64,000 nucleotides of DNA. It comes from Porphyra umbilicalis (lineage: Eukaryota; Rhodophyta; Bangiophyceae; Bangiales; Bangiaceae). Positions 33,801 through 44,277 of the stretch are shown one piece after another. The stretch lies in the NCBI GenBank assembly GCA_002049455.2, contig KV918762.1, forward strand, positions 1 through 64,000, read 5' to 3'. The notes under the pieces were generated by a model. It made no database searches, was not told where the DNA came from, and saw only the letters and a program-made list of their open reading frames with translations. The position numbers and the translations under genes are program-made. The stretch's first letter is position 1, and the number at the start of each line of letters is the position of its first letter.

Positions 33801-34863
33801 CTCTTCGACGCTCTGTATCTCCACAACGGCTGCCGTACGGTGAAATCTGAGCCCAGAAAACGGGGGAAGGAGGAGGGGATGGGCAAATGTTTGCAAGCTA
33901 TCGATTGAGCTGTTTCCTGCAGTTGTTCGGCCACTGTTAAAAAACGCGTCTGTGGAGAGATACAACCTTGATGACAATGTTAATGGATAGGATTTGTGGG
34001 CGCCTGGGGCCCGCTGGTGCCGACTAGTCCCTTTATATACAGCCGCCGGTGGGCCACATGTCTCTGTTATTCGCGTTTCGAAACCAGCCAATCGCAACGC
34101 CGCGCGCGGCCTCGGAACTATATTCGCGAGGTGGCCCAGGTTTTGAGGGCATTGCACTGCTCAACATACTAAGGACCGGAATCCAGCGCCCGGATCGATT
34201 TCCTGACAGAGAGCAGCGCAGCTCGAGGGCATCGGTCCGAACCCCAGCGCAACCGCGAGCAGCGCAGCGCGAGCGCGCCTTCCCACCGGCTGCTTGGTGG
34301 TGGGATGGAAGGCCGCCGGGTGGCGGGGTGGGGGGGGTCCGTGGGGGAGGGCCGCCGGGGGGGAGGGCCGCCCGGTGGTGGCGTGAGGGGGTCCGGAGGG
34401 AAGGGCCGCCTCCCCTTCGGCCGCCGGGTGGCGGGCTGGGGGGGTCCGGGCGGGGTGGGGGGTTCCGGGGCGGAGGGCCCCCTTCCACCCCGGCCGCCGG
34501 GTAGCGGGGTGGGAGAGGTCCGGGAGGGAGGGCCGCCTCCCGCTCGGCAACTAAGTCCGCGCCACAATCATCTGTCCTCAGAACAAAGAACAAAGTATTC
34601 GCTGTTTCGAAATGTAGCCGATTTTGACCGCCTGGAGGCACATTTTCTATCTCTTCGACGCTCTGTATCTCCGGAACGGCTGCCCTACGGGCAAATCTGA
34701 GCAGCGCAAACGGGGGAAGGGGGGGCGGGATGGGCAAATGTTTGCAAGCTATCGATTGAGCTGGGTCCCGTAGTCGTTCGGCCATTTTTTAAAAAAGCGT
34801 CTGTCGAGAGATAGAACCTTGATGACAATTTTAATGGATAGGATTTGTGGGCGCCTGGGGCCC
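30893..34863 (+). repeat. Right-hand array modules 30893-34863
   Basis: There are five anchors (30893, 31766, 32858, 33922, 34773). The first module repeats 27903-28775 almost exactly. The next ones alternate between the two post-TATA cassettes and share a GTTCGGCCATTGTTAAAAAA anchor variant and TTGATGACAATGTTAATGG. The last is cut off shortly after GGTACCAACTAATCC (about 34880), marking the array edge. No coding sequence. Confidence 0.8.
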
Positions 34864-35282
34864 GCTGGTACCAACTAATCCTTTTTTATTCCTGGCCCCT
34901 AATTGAGACTGTCTGCAGAGGTTTTCACAGGACAGTCCTTTTCGTGCAGCCAGGTCATGATCCCACAGCGATCGTCGGATCGATACGAAGGAGTCCCGAG
35001 AATTGTTCGACGGACGATCCCAATAACACGCCACAATAATCACAGATTTCGTATAGGTTCTTTCTCTTGGAAAATGCAGAGAACTCTTCTCGGGCGACTT
35101 CTGTCTTGTTCTTCGGGATAATCCTTCGAACTGACCTTGGATCAGAGGCGGACTGCACGGTGGATAGTCCGTGGGAACAATCGAAGAGCAGAGCAGCAGA
35201 CTATCATTGGGATTGCCTGTGAGATTTTTCAGTCGCTCGTTTTCGAGATCGGCGCACGTTCCAGTTCTGCGACCGTCAGTCG
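34864..35282. other. No gene; spacer between array and retroelement
   Basis: Near-average composition. No domain-bearing frame and no repeat shared with neighbouring regions was noticed. It ends at the TG of the candidate LTR. Confidence 0.5.
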
Positions 35283-36011
35283 TGTGACGGTCCGTCACAT
35301 GGCCCCCACACTCCGGGAACCAGATGTCCCGGAAATATGCCCCACTAACGCATATTGCACATTGTTCCGTTGGCGACCCACTTGTGATCATCTCGTGGCT
35401 CACCAACCACAACCGCAATCCCAATACTTCCCTGGGATTAGTAACCCCCTCGAGCGGGCCCCTACTTAAGGGCCTAACTTTGTGTAAACCCAACTTGGAT
35501 TATCGACTTATGTTACTTTGTGCCCCTGACCCCGGGGCGCCGCGAGGGTGTCACGTAGCACCCTTCCCCCCGCCTCTTCTCAAGGCGGTATTCGAAGCTT
35601 CGGCCGTCTTCCGGGTTATGGGCCCAGTAGGCCCTGAGGAGAGGGCTTTCCGTGGGTCCTTTGAGGGTGTCTGAGGAGGGTTTTCCGAGGGTCCTTTGAG
35701 GGAGTCTGGGGAGGGTTTTCCGAGGGTCCTTTGAGGGTGTCTGAGGAGGGTTTTTCGAGGACCCGAGGGGAATGGATGGGATAAGAGGGTGAGGCGTGAG
35801 TGTCGCCTCGAGGCCTTCGACGCGGGCAAGTAAACTTCCTGTCACACAACTCGTGTTTGTCGCTCGGGGCGCCTTCCCCCGGTCGACGCCGTGCGTGTGT
35901 GCTCTTCGGGGTTTCCTTCCGGGGCGGGTATTCCCCGACAGGACTACCCGGCGAAACGGTTTGGCTCGCCCTCCCCCCAGCTGGGTGGGGTGGGCTGAGC
36001 GTGTTGTCACA
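35283..36011 (+). repeat. Candidate 5' LTR of a Ty3/gypsy element
   Basis: It begins TGTGACGGTCCGTCACA and ends TTGTCACA, so the ends are the TG...CA inverted pair typical of LTRs. It is followed by TTTGGTGGAGCAGCAGTGG, a possible primer-binding site. Gag starts about 160 bp further on. An ACTTAAGGGCC word near 35464 could be the core promoter. It contains a 35-bp repeat. No matching 3' LTR exists in the window, so the boundaries are inferred from one end only. Confidence 0.55.
35643..35747 (+). repeat. 35-bp tandem repeat, three units, in the LTR
   Basis: Three consecutive copies of GGGTTTTCCGAGGGTCC plus TTTGAGGGTGTCTGAGGA, starting at 35643, 35678 and 35713 with few mismatches; a fourth begins and decays. 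Tandem repeats in LTR U3/R regions are common and often carry promoter elements. Confidence 0.75.
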
Positions 36012-36173
36012 TTTGGTGGAGCAGCAGTGGAGGAAGGCAACTCAACCTTCCTCGGGGTGGTGGCGGTGCGCCAACCTGCCTCGGGGGGAACCTAGTTGGT
36101 CCTCCTCCCCTTGGTGCCTAGCGCTGCGGGCGGTGCCCCGCAACGCCAGGTTTGGCTGAGTCCGGCCGGGTCG

Positions 36174-38429
36174 ATGGCCGATGGGGGGGAGGATGGAGAT
36201 TCCCCTGGTGTCGAGGTGCCTGGTGCCGGGGCGGATGAGATTTTTCCCCCCGGAGGCGGATCGTCGGTTGACGATCGCCACACCAGTGCAGGCACCACGG
36301 ATGCGGGTGCCCGCGGGGCGCGGACTTTGTTCCAACCCTTGCCCCCGGGCCTCGATCCGACTGGGACTCGCCCCCCGGCAGGCGCCCCCTCGGGTAGTAC
36401 TCACCCCGAGGCGGTCCTGTCGGGTGCTGGCAATCATTTCGGCGTAGGACAGCTGCCCGACGTTACCACGTGGGGCGGTGGGTCTGTGCCACCACCGGCA
36501 CTGGAACCTGCGGGTGGGAGCTCTAGTCGTGCTTCCCCAGGTACACGGAGTTCCAAGGGTGCCCCGGCGCTTGAGCACGGCGCCGGGACCCACGGTATCG
36601 GTCCCCTGGCCCTAGGGCCCGGTGGGAGATCCCCTCTCGGTGCTTGGGAGAAGAGGGCGATGCCAGGATCGGCACGGGAGCCTGCAGGCGGGAGCTCTAG
36701 TCGTGCTCCCCCAGGCTCACGGGGTGCCAGGGATGGCCAGGGTCTCGAGTGGCGAGACGCCGTGGCCGAGGTCGTTCGGTCCGAAGTTACCCGATCGCTA
36801 GTTACGATGTTGAGGGGCTCTACGCCCAGGCCCGCTGAGCGGCGGGGCCGAGCCCGACGCTCTGCTCGTCGGCGCCGACGCGACAACTCGTCGTCGTCGT
36901 CGACCACTGACGTCTCCCGCTCGGGGGACGAGTCAGCTGTTGCGGCCCTACTTGGTGCGTTCCGTGCTTCCCCCCCGCCGTCGACGGTGAGGGAGGGCAC
37001 TCGGGGTATTGACCCGAGGGCCCAACCGACTCCTGACTCGGCGGAGGGTGAGCAAGGCGGGGGAGCGGCGCGAGGGTTACCCCGGGGTATTGACCCGGGG
37101 TTCCCGACGCAACTCTCCTCCGCGACCGATCCAGAGGCTGGGGGGTGGCCTACTCAACCCACCCCGACACCCCCAACTCGGGTGGTGCCGCCCAAGATTG
37201 TGGTGAACCACCCGTACTACCGGGTGATGTTCGATTGTGAGACCTACGCGCTAGACAACAATTCGGTTGCCTACGCGCGGCGCCAGGCCCGTTCACTGGG
37301 CCGGCGCAAGAAGGAGGTCGCTCAGTCCTTCGGGGTGAACGACGAGTGGGATGGTTCCCCCACGGCCAAGGTCTTCCAGTTCTTGCGCAAGTTTGCCAAG
37401 GCCTGTGACGACAACAACATCTCCGGAGGCGAAGCCTTCTACATCCTTCAAGACTTTACGAAGGAACCTCTCAAGTCAGAGGTGATGATGGTTATGCCAA
37501 CTCGCCGGGCGGGTAACCCCGGCGAGGTCACTTCATACTTGGAACTCATCAACTGGATGATCCGGCGTCACGTCGACGAGGCCTCGGTGGCTACTCTAGT
37601 CAAGATCCTGAACGTCGCGGTCCAACGGGACGACGAGGACGAGTTTTCCTTCGCCGAGCGCCGCCGCCGCCTCAATACCGAGTGCGGGTTCATGTACGGG
37701 GAGGGCGCCCTCAAGGGGCGCTTTGTGGAAGGTGTCCACCGCGCGGCGCGCGCCACTGTGCGCGAGCGCAACACCCCCGGCATGATTATGGCGGAGCTGG
37801 CTCGCGTCGCCCAGACTAAGGGCGACGAACACCGCTGGCTACGACTTGAGCAGCACAAGGAGCTGACCAAGGAGCGAGAGGCGCTCGCGGAGGTGGCCCG
37901 TCTCCGGCGACAAGCTCGGGCGGCCGCCCTTCCCCGGATCACTGGGGGGGCGCGGGGTTACCAACCGCGGGACGTTCCCGTCCGGACCGTCGGGGCCGTG
38001 GGTGCCCCCACTCCGGGCCCCCGGTACGATGGGTCCCGACCCAAGACTTCGGGCGGTTGGACTCCCGGGGGCAACGACAACCCGCGCTACCGCTCCCGAC
38101 CGAGAAGTGGGCCTTCCCGACCTAAATCCCGGCCGGAAGAGTACCCTTGCTGGCAGTGTGGCAAGGTGGGCCATTGGGCCGAGGTGTGCCCCGACTTGGA
38201 CGCACGCCTACGCGACCGATTGGCCATAGCCAGTCGGTGGTCCCCTTTCCTGACATCCTCGGGCTCCCGTGATACCTATCCAGCGGGCCGGCGAGTAGCC
38301 GCTGCCACTCCCAACAAGGATTCCAGTTCAAGCGGCGAGGAGTCGACGCCGCTTGAGAAGCGGGAACCGCAGACCGAGCCCGAGTGCGGACCCGCCACAT
38401 CCTCTGAGTCCGAGAAGGGAAACGAATAA
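36174..38429 (+). CDS. Retrotransposon Gag (capsid plus CCHC nucleocapsid)
   Basis: 751 codons from the first in-frame ATG. The N-terminal 350 residues are Gly/Ser/Pro-rich and carry an Arg-rich patch (near 36840-36890). A helical capsid-like domain follows (VFQFLRKFAKACDDNN, VTSYLELINWMIRRHVDEA, FAERRRRLNTECGF). After a basic linker comes one intact zinc knuckle, CWQCGKVGHWAEVC (CX2CX4HX4C), near 38148-38190. It packages element RNA in virus-like particles. The frame is intact and ends TAA at 38427, before a protease in another frame. Part of the element starting at the candidate LTR. Confidence 0.8.
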   Translation: MADGGEDGDSPGVEVPGAGADEIFPPGGGSSVDDRHTSAGTTDAGARGARTLFQPLPPGLDPTGTRPPAGAPSGSTHPEAVLSGAGNHFGVGQLPDVTTWGGGSVPPPALEPAGGSSSRASPGTRSSKGAPALEHGAGTHGIGPLALGPGGRSPLGAWEKRAMPGSAREPAGGSSSRAPPGSRGARDGQGLEWRDAVAEVVRSEVTRSLVTMLRGSTPRPAERRGRARRSARRRRRDNSSSSSTTDVSRSGDESAVAALLGAFRASPPPSTVREGTRGIDPRAQPTPDSAEGEQGGGAARGLPRGIDPGFPTQLSSATDPEAGGWPTQPTPTPPTRVVPPKIVVNHPYYRVMFDCETYALDNNSVAYARRQARSLGRRKKEVAQSFGVNDEWDGSPTAKVFQFLRKFAKACDDNNISGGEAFYILQDFTKEPLKSEVMMVMPTRRAGNPGEVTSYLELINWMIRRHVDEASVATLVKILNVAVQRDDEDEFSFAERRRRLNTECGFMYGEGALKGRFVEGVHRAARATVRERNTPGMIMAELARVAQTKGDEHRWLRLEQHKELTKEREALAEVARLRRQARAAALPRITGGARGYQPRDVPVRTVGAVGAPTPGPRYDGSRPKTSGGWTPGGNDNPRYRSRPRSGPSRPKSRPEEYPCWQCGKVGHWAEVCPDLDARLRDRLAIASRWSPFLTSSGSRDTYPAGRRVAAATPNKDSSSSGEESTPLEKREPQTEPECGPATSSESEKGNE

Positions 38430-38488
38430 CCACCGGTGTTGGGCCCTCCCCGCGGCAACCGGTGGACCCAACCCGGGACGTGCATAAG

Positions 38489-38930
38489 ATGCCAGTACGC
38501 ATCCTATCCCGACCCAAGGGGATCCGCCCTCGGGACGCACCCCTCCCGAAGGGGGTAGGCGACCAGAACGTGGTGGCCATCCTGAAGGGGTCCAACTACC
38601 AGGTGGCCAGTCGCGTCTGGCTGGACGCGGGGCTTGAGCTAGCCCTCCGCGTCATAGTAGACACGGGGTAGTGTGTCTCCCTTGTACGGGAAGCGCTACT
38701 CCCCCCGGAGATGGAGGTGGCGCCCTTAGACGCGGCGACCGCCCAGTTATTTGACGTGAATGGGGGACTCCTTCCCATCACGGGCACCGTGACTCTTACG
38801 GTGCGAGTCGGCACTTACTCCACCCCAGTCACGTGTGGGGTAGTGCCGGGCATGTCGGTCCCCCTACTCCCAGGGACCGACTACACGGACGTCCATGTCC
38901 CCAACATTGGCGGGCCCAAGGGGTACATCC
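38489..38930 (+). pseudogene. First retropepsin region, stopped after the catalytic DTG
   Basis: The frame reads a short strand, ALRVIVDTG, then a TAG (38669-38671), and continues CVSLVREALLPPE in the same frame with typical protease strands (PITGTVTLTVRVG, PLLPGTDYTD). The stop falls immediately after the active-site triad, so no functional protease can be made without readthrough. The sequence then passes without a stop into a second Gag region. Confidence 0.65.
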
Positions 38931-39982
38931 GGTCGCAGGCTCGCAAGATAGGACGGACGGCCAAGAATATGAAGTTCTCCTTCGGAGGTACCTTAGTGAC
39001 CAACGGGAAGGAACCCCTCAAGGTCTTCTCGTGGCTGCGGAAGTTCGTCAAGGCCTGCAATGACAACGACGTGTCCGAGGGAATGGGTTTGTACCTGATT
39101 CCCAACTTCCTCGCGGGCGACGCTGAGACGCGGTTCACTCGGAACCTACCGGGGTCGGATATCGCGGGCGGACAGGGCTCTCTGGGATATTTTCCCGCGG
39201 CGGTCAATTGGCTGTTGTCGACCTACACGGAGCCGCACGCTTCGGGGCTGGCGCAGGACAAGTTTAGCTGGGCGGCGCTGGTGGACAACGAAGGGGCGGA
39301 CGCCTTCGCGGCACGTCTACGGAGCCTCGCGGAACTTTGCGGCAACATCCACTCCGAGGGGACGATAAATCAACAGCTGATCCAAGGCCTACCGGAGAAC
39401 CTACGGACGGATGCATTCGTGTACAACACGGCGAAACAAAGCTACCAGCAGTTGTCGACCTACGGTGCGGGGAAGTATCGGGCCGCCAAGGACGTCATGG
39501 CGTTGGCCAGCCGGAGGTCACCCGGGGGATCATTGCGGAAGTGGCAGACGTCGACGGGGCCCCGAGGCCTCTCGGTCAACCAACTCCACTCCCCGTGGGA
39601 AGAGGACAACACCGCGACGTATGACACGGGCGCGGTGCTGCCGTCGGGTACCCCGGGGTTCCGCACGGCCGGAGGAGCGCCCTACGCTCGGCAGGAGGCC
39701 CCGACGGGTCCCCCGCTGTGCTATATGTGTTGGACACGCGGACAGTGGGTCTCTGATTGCAAGATTCTGACGGACAAACAGCGGGACCTCGTGAAAGCCG
39801 CTCGGAGCACCTTCCTTCGACAGAGAAACGCGGGGGCGGGCGCCGTCGCTGATCGCACCTCCGTCGTGGCCCTGGTATGGGACGATCTGTTGGGCGGCGC
39901 GGAGTCTACGAGGACGGAAGGGGGGGACGTTCCGCCCGTGGCACCCCCGGCCACGGGGCGCCGCGGGGCGGAAAACGCCTAG
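38711..39982 (+). pseudogene. Second Gag-like ORF fused to the protease remnant
   Basis: 423 codons from ATG 38711. The first ~75 residues are the end of the preceding protease. From about 38935 a second capsid-like domain begins (EPLKVFSWLRKFVKACNDND, GYFPAAVNWLLSTYTEPH, FAARLRSLAELCGNIHSEGT). It parallels the first Gag but is clearly diverged. The zinc knuckle is degenerate: CYMCWTRGQWVSDC has Gln where the zinc-binding His should be. This suggests recombination between two related elements, or insertion of one into the other. Confidence 0.65.
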
Positions 39983-40149
39983 GGGGGGTGGCATCGTCGT
40001 CCCCCCCTATCCCGCCTGTCCGCCCCAACTCCCCGGTCGCCCCCCGCCACGTCACGTTTGCCTTCCCGGGGGTCACCGCGACGTGGCCTGTCCCGGCCCG
40101 CTGACACTGCCGTCGTGGGCGATACCGCCCGCGGTTCAAGGCGACGCTG

Positions 40150-43100
40150 TTGCTGTTACGGAAAGAGAATTTTGAGATTCGCGCGTCGTACCAGTTAGCG
40201 CCGTGGAGGACCTTCGTCCGCACGAGGGCGGTGGTCGACACTGGCGCCGGGCCAAGTGTGATCCGCGCGGATGTGTTGCCCGAAGGGTGGACCGAGTATG
40301 AATCGCTGGCGCCGCCCCGGACGCAAGTGAGTGACGCCTCGGGGCAGCTGCTCAAGGTGAACGCGGAGGTGTCGCTGACGATCTACGTCAGGGGTGCCGC
40401 TATGGAGTATGAGTTCCTCGTGGTCAAGGCACTGTCGGTACCGCTCATCCTCGGGTGGGACTTCCAGCGCAACTACGTGGACACGATCTCCCCCAAGACG
40501 CATACGATCAAGTGGTACGACGGCACGTCCACGTTGGCGATGCGGAGCTCGACGGGGAACACGCGGCCCGCGCCCCCACGCCGAGGAAACATGCCGAAGG
40601 CCCAAGCTGGGGCTATCCGGCTTCGGCAAGGGGTAACCGTGGGCCCGCGGTGCATCCAGGCGGTCCATGTGTGCTGCAACGTCAAGGGGGTCCACCTCGT
40701 ACGGGAACGCCCCGTCAAAATGAGCCGACGGAAGGTACTGTTGCACAACGCCGTCGCGGAGTTCTCCCCGAATACCCTGCGGTGCCTCTACCTGACGAAC
40801 ATCGGGGACGTGCCGGTGCACCTAACGAAGGGGTACGTCATCGGAAGCGCGACGGCCTACAATGGACCGCTGCACGTCGTCGAGGAGGAGGAGGAACCGA
40901 GGGCATTCCTAACGATGGGGGCGGGCCCCTGTGACAAGCCCGACGAGGAGGTCAAGACGGGGCGGCAAGCCGAAAAAGGGATCGACGAGGGACAACCTCC
41001 AAACAACTCGCCGGACAAGATGTGCCCCAAGCCGGAGGTCCACTGAGAGGGTGCCCCCGGTACGCTCCGCGGTGCCGTGGATGACCTCCTCGAGGAATAC
41101 AAGGCGCTATTGGCGGGACAGCTCGGCAAGGTCGACGTCACCCCGCACCGGATCGAGGTGACCCCCGGGGTACGGCCACGGCGGGCCCAACCCTATCGGG
41201 CGAGCCACGCGTCCAGGGACATCATCGCCAAGGAGGTGCAACGCCAACAGGACCTCGGGACAATCGAGCCCTCGAGAGCCGAGTGGGCCTTCCCGGTCGT
41301 TTTGGTCCCAAATCCCGACGGAACGATGCGGTTCTGCGCGGATTACCGCCGACTTAAGGAGGTAACGGTGCGGGATGTGTACCCGTTGCCACGTATGGAC
41401 GATTGTATTGGCTTCCTCGGGGACGCCAAGGTGTTTTCGACGCTCGACTGCAACTCGGGATTTTGGCAGATCCCCGTAGCGGACGAGGACCGGGACAAGA
41501 CGACCTTCGCTTGCCACGAGGGGGCCTATCGCTACATCCGCCTTCCCTTCAGTCTGTTTAACGCCCCGGCGACCTTTCAACGGGCCATCCACATGCTCCT
41601 CGGGGGACTCAAGTGGAAAAGCAGCCTTGTGTACCTCGACGACATCATCTTCTTCTCGCAGTCGGCAGGGGAACACGTGAAACACCTCCGGAAGGTCTTT
41701 ACGGCGCTGCGCGGCGCAAGTGTCTCCCTGAAGGACAAGAAGTGCCACTTGCTCCACGAGGAGGTGGATTACTTGGGCCATATCGTGAGCCGGGGGGAGC
41801 TGAAGGTACAAGACAAGAACATCCGCGGACTCAAGGAGGCGTCTCCCTCGCGGTGCAAGAAGGACCTACGTAGATTCCTCGGGATGTGTAACGTGTATCG
41901 GAGGTTCGTCAAGGACTACGCCCACGTGGCGCGGCCGTTGGCCGCCATGACGAGTTCCAAGAGGCCCGACCGGTGGGGGACGCTGTCCGACGAGGCCCTG
42001 GGGGCATTCGAAGAACTCAAGAGGCGACTCACGGAGGCCCCTATCCTCGCCCTACCGCGGCGACAAGGGACCTACACGTTGGACACGGACGCAAGTGCGG
42101 GGCAGGTCGGCGCGGTCCTTGTACAAGAGCAACCCGACCAATTCACGCGGCTCGTGGGCTATTGGAGCGGCTCCCTCAACGCGGCGGAGCTAAATTACAG
42201 CACGACGGAGCGGGAGTGCCTCGCGGTGGTGTGGGCGTCCCTCCTTCTCCGCCCCTACGTCGAAGGGACCCGCTTCACGGTACGCACGGACCACGCGGCG
42301 CTCAAGTGGATGCCGCACATGGACGGGGCCCACAAGAGGCTGGCGAGGTGGCAGTTGCGGCTGGCGGAGTTCGACTACGTGGTACAGACGCGGCCCGGGG
42401 CGTCACACCACGCGGCGGACATGATGTCACGCATCTCAACACCCGCGGGAGACGAGGGGGCGATACCCGACGCGGTACCCTGTCTGGCGTTGCCCAACTC
42501 GTCGGCCGCGTGGCAGTTTCCACTGGAGACCAAGGGGGGACTCCTAGGCCCCCTGACGCTCGCACAGCTCCTCGAGGACGGACGGTGCAAGGAGGTCCGC
42601 GCGGCGATGAACGGCAACGACAAGTCGCGGTTTCACGAGGACCCGAATGGCCTGCTCGTGCGGACGGCGCCGTTGGATGGGGCCGCGCAAGTCTACGTGC
42701 CGACTCACATGCGCTACGGGGTGATTATGCGGGAGCACTACCCTCCGCAAGCCGGGCACCCAGGAGCGAACAAGATGTACACGTCGATGCGACAGTGGTT
42801 TATTGGGAATCAATGTTGGTGGACGTCTACGCCTTCGTGGCCAACTGCTCGCAGTGCGCGAGGAACCGCGTCGGCACGAGACGCAAGACAAACTACCTCA
42901 AAACCTTCCCCCCGACGGAACCGCTGAGGGATCTGTGCATGGACCTGCTCGGCCCCATTCCCCGGACGGCGGCGGGAAACGAACATCTGTTGGTCATCGT
43001 GGATCGTTTCTCCAAGATGACGCGGGCCATCCCCCTTCAGCGGATAGACGCGGAAACCATCGCGGCAGCCTTCTTGGACCACTGAGTGGCGGCGTACGGA

Positions 43101-43785
43101 CCCCTGGCGACGGTGTTTTCGGACAATTGCCCCCAGTTCCGCTCCACGTTCTTCCAAGGGGTTTGCTCGCTCCTCGGCATCTCCAACCAGTACTCCTCGA
43201 CGTACCACCCGCAGACGAATGGCCAAGTGGAACGGTATAACCGGACCATCGTGAGGCAGCTGCGGACGTGCGTCGAGGACCACCAAGACCGATGGGACGA
43301 GCTTGTGTCGATGCTGACGTTGGCCTACAACAGTCGACCGCAGCAGAGCACCGGGGTGGCACCCCTCGAGTTCGTCACCCCCGAACGTGTACGGAGTCTC
43401 TCCGTGGAACGCCTCGTCGGCTCCCCGGCACCCGAGGAGATGGACGGCAGCCCACGAGCCGTCCGCGAGGGCATCCGAGCGCGGCTGCGGAACCTAATCC
43501 ACGAGGTGCGGAATTCCCTCACGCTGGCACAGCGGCGGTACAAGAGGAACTACGACGCCCGCGTACGACCGGTCAACAAGGACGTCCACTTGGGGGACCG
43601 GGTGTTCGTCGATGGCCACACGCGGACCAAGTATAAGCTCGGGACCCGCGCGGCCGGGCCGTACAAGGTGTTGTCCCGCGGGGAGGGCACGTTCTCGTTG
43701 GACATCGACGGGTACCCTGAGACGGTGAGCAGTGACCACGTGACGGCGGCGCCGGGCCCGCCGGGGAGTCCGAAGACGCTCCTGC
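40150..43785 (+). pseudogene. Ty3/gypsy Pol: protease, RT, RNase H, integrase (broken)
   Basis: The protease carries AVVDTGAGPSVI and PLILGWDFQRNYV (40220-40490). RT carries FCADYRRLKEV, FSTLDCNSGFWQIPVAD and the catalytic YLDDIIFFS (about 41635). RNase H carries TLDTDASAGQVGAVL and TTERECLAVVW. Integrase carries an HHCC-type finger ending NCSQCAR, then D in CMDLLGPI, D in VFSDNCPQF and E in NGQVERYNR, followed by a C-terminal basic GDRVFVDG region. The order PR-RT-RH-INT is that of Ty3/gypsy. Breaks: in-frame TGA at 41044-41046 between protease and RT, a one-base frameshift near 42800 inside the integrase finger, and TGA at 43083-43085 between the first and second integrase Asp. The element cannot move by itself. 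The 3' end and 3' LTR are missing. Confidence 0.85.
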
Positions 43786-43904
43786 AGAACCTCGGGGTAC
43801 CCCAAGACATTGTTGTCCCCGAGGGGCATCAACACACGGGCAAGGAGTTCGTCTGGGAGGCTTTTGTGCGCAGTGGTCAGGTGTGGCCAGACCGGGAGCC
43901 CGTG

Positions 43905-44277
43905 CGCCCCTACATCACGGACGGCAAGACCGATGCGGTCAACGCGTCTCGGGCTGCCAAGGTTGGCGCCGACAGGGAGACGCTCCGCGCCTTGGCGGCC
44001 AAGGAACTCGGCGAGGACGACTGCCGTCACAAGCGGCTGACGTCCGAAACATTTATGCCTGGCATTGAGAACTTCCTTTGCCCTTGCGGTCTGCTGATCG
44101 GCTATGACTTCCTTGACAAGGTCGAGTCGCCATCCCACGTGCTTGCATCGCTCGTTCAGCGCTTCCCCCTCCTCCCCAAGGTCGTTTTTTTTTTACATGG
44201 CCTGCCAGCTGGCGCCCAACGCGGCGTGCCGCGTGCCCTGCCTTGTCAACGAGTCCTGCATGGCGTGCAGTCTGAAC
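43905..44277 (+). pseudogene. KDZ (Kyakuja/Dileera/Zisupton) transposase, 5' fragment
   Basis: Directly continuous with the end of the integrase frame, the translation changes to YITDGKTDAVNASRAAKVG, ALAAKELGEDDCRHKRLT, PGIENFLCPCGLLIGYDFLD and ESPSHVLASLVQRFP. This is the pattern of the KDZ catalytic core. A run of T (about 44185-44194) shifts the frame, after which MACQLAPNAACRVP and LVNESCMACSLN follow in the next frame. The protein is then interrupted by a hAT-like element and resumes at 45200. Family assigned by motif memory; the junction with the retroelement is approximate. Confidence 0.6.

Larger units (their letters stand above)
13871..34863 (+). repeat. 21-kb direct-repeat array of mosaic non-coding modules
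   Basis: The anchor GTCGTCCGGCGATTTC or a variant recurs at 13871, 16315, 18868, 21418, 22556, 23935, 26487, 27903, 28776, 30893, 31766, 32858, 33922 and 34773, always in the same orientation. Module order: anchor; ACGCGTCTGTGG; a TATA-like CTGTATATAAAGC; a CCCACCAATGGGACC/TCGGGTTTCGCACA block; several copies of the GCGCAGCGCGAGG motif; a G-rich VNTR (GGCCGCCGGGTGGCGGGGTG); GGCATATAAGG; and a conserved ATCTATCCTCAGAACGGAG block ending GCAAGCTATTGAATGAGC. Long modules (13871, 16315, 18868 and 23935) are nearly identical and 2.44-2.55 kb. The 27903 and 30893 modules are near-identical 873-bp copies. All open frames look incidental. It may be a satellite, or an array of transcribed non-coding units. 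Confidence 0.9.

Noticed and set aside
13929..34700. Repeated frames of 60-300 codons within the satellite modules
   Set aside because: They are identical only because the DNA is repeated, they overlap on both strands, and frames change wherever the G-rich VNTR changes length. No selection for a frame is visible.
44210..44221. TGGCGCCCAACG, identical to a tRNA-Lys primer-binding site
   Set aside because: It lies inside the KDZ coding reading (QLAPNA), with no LTR end next to it; coincidence.
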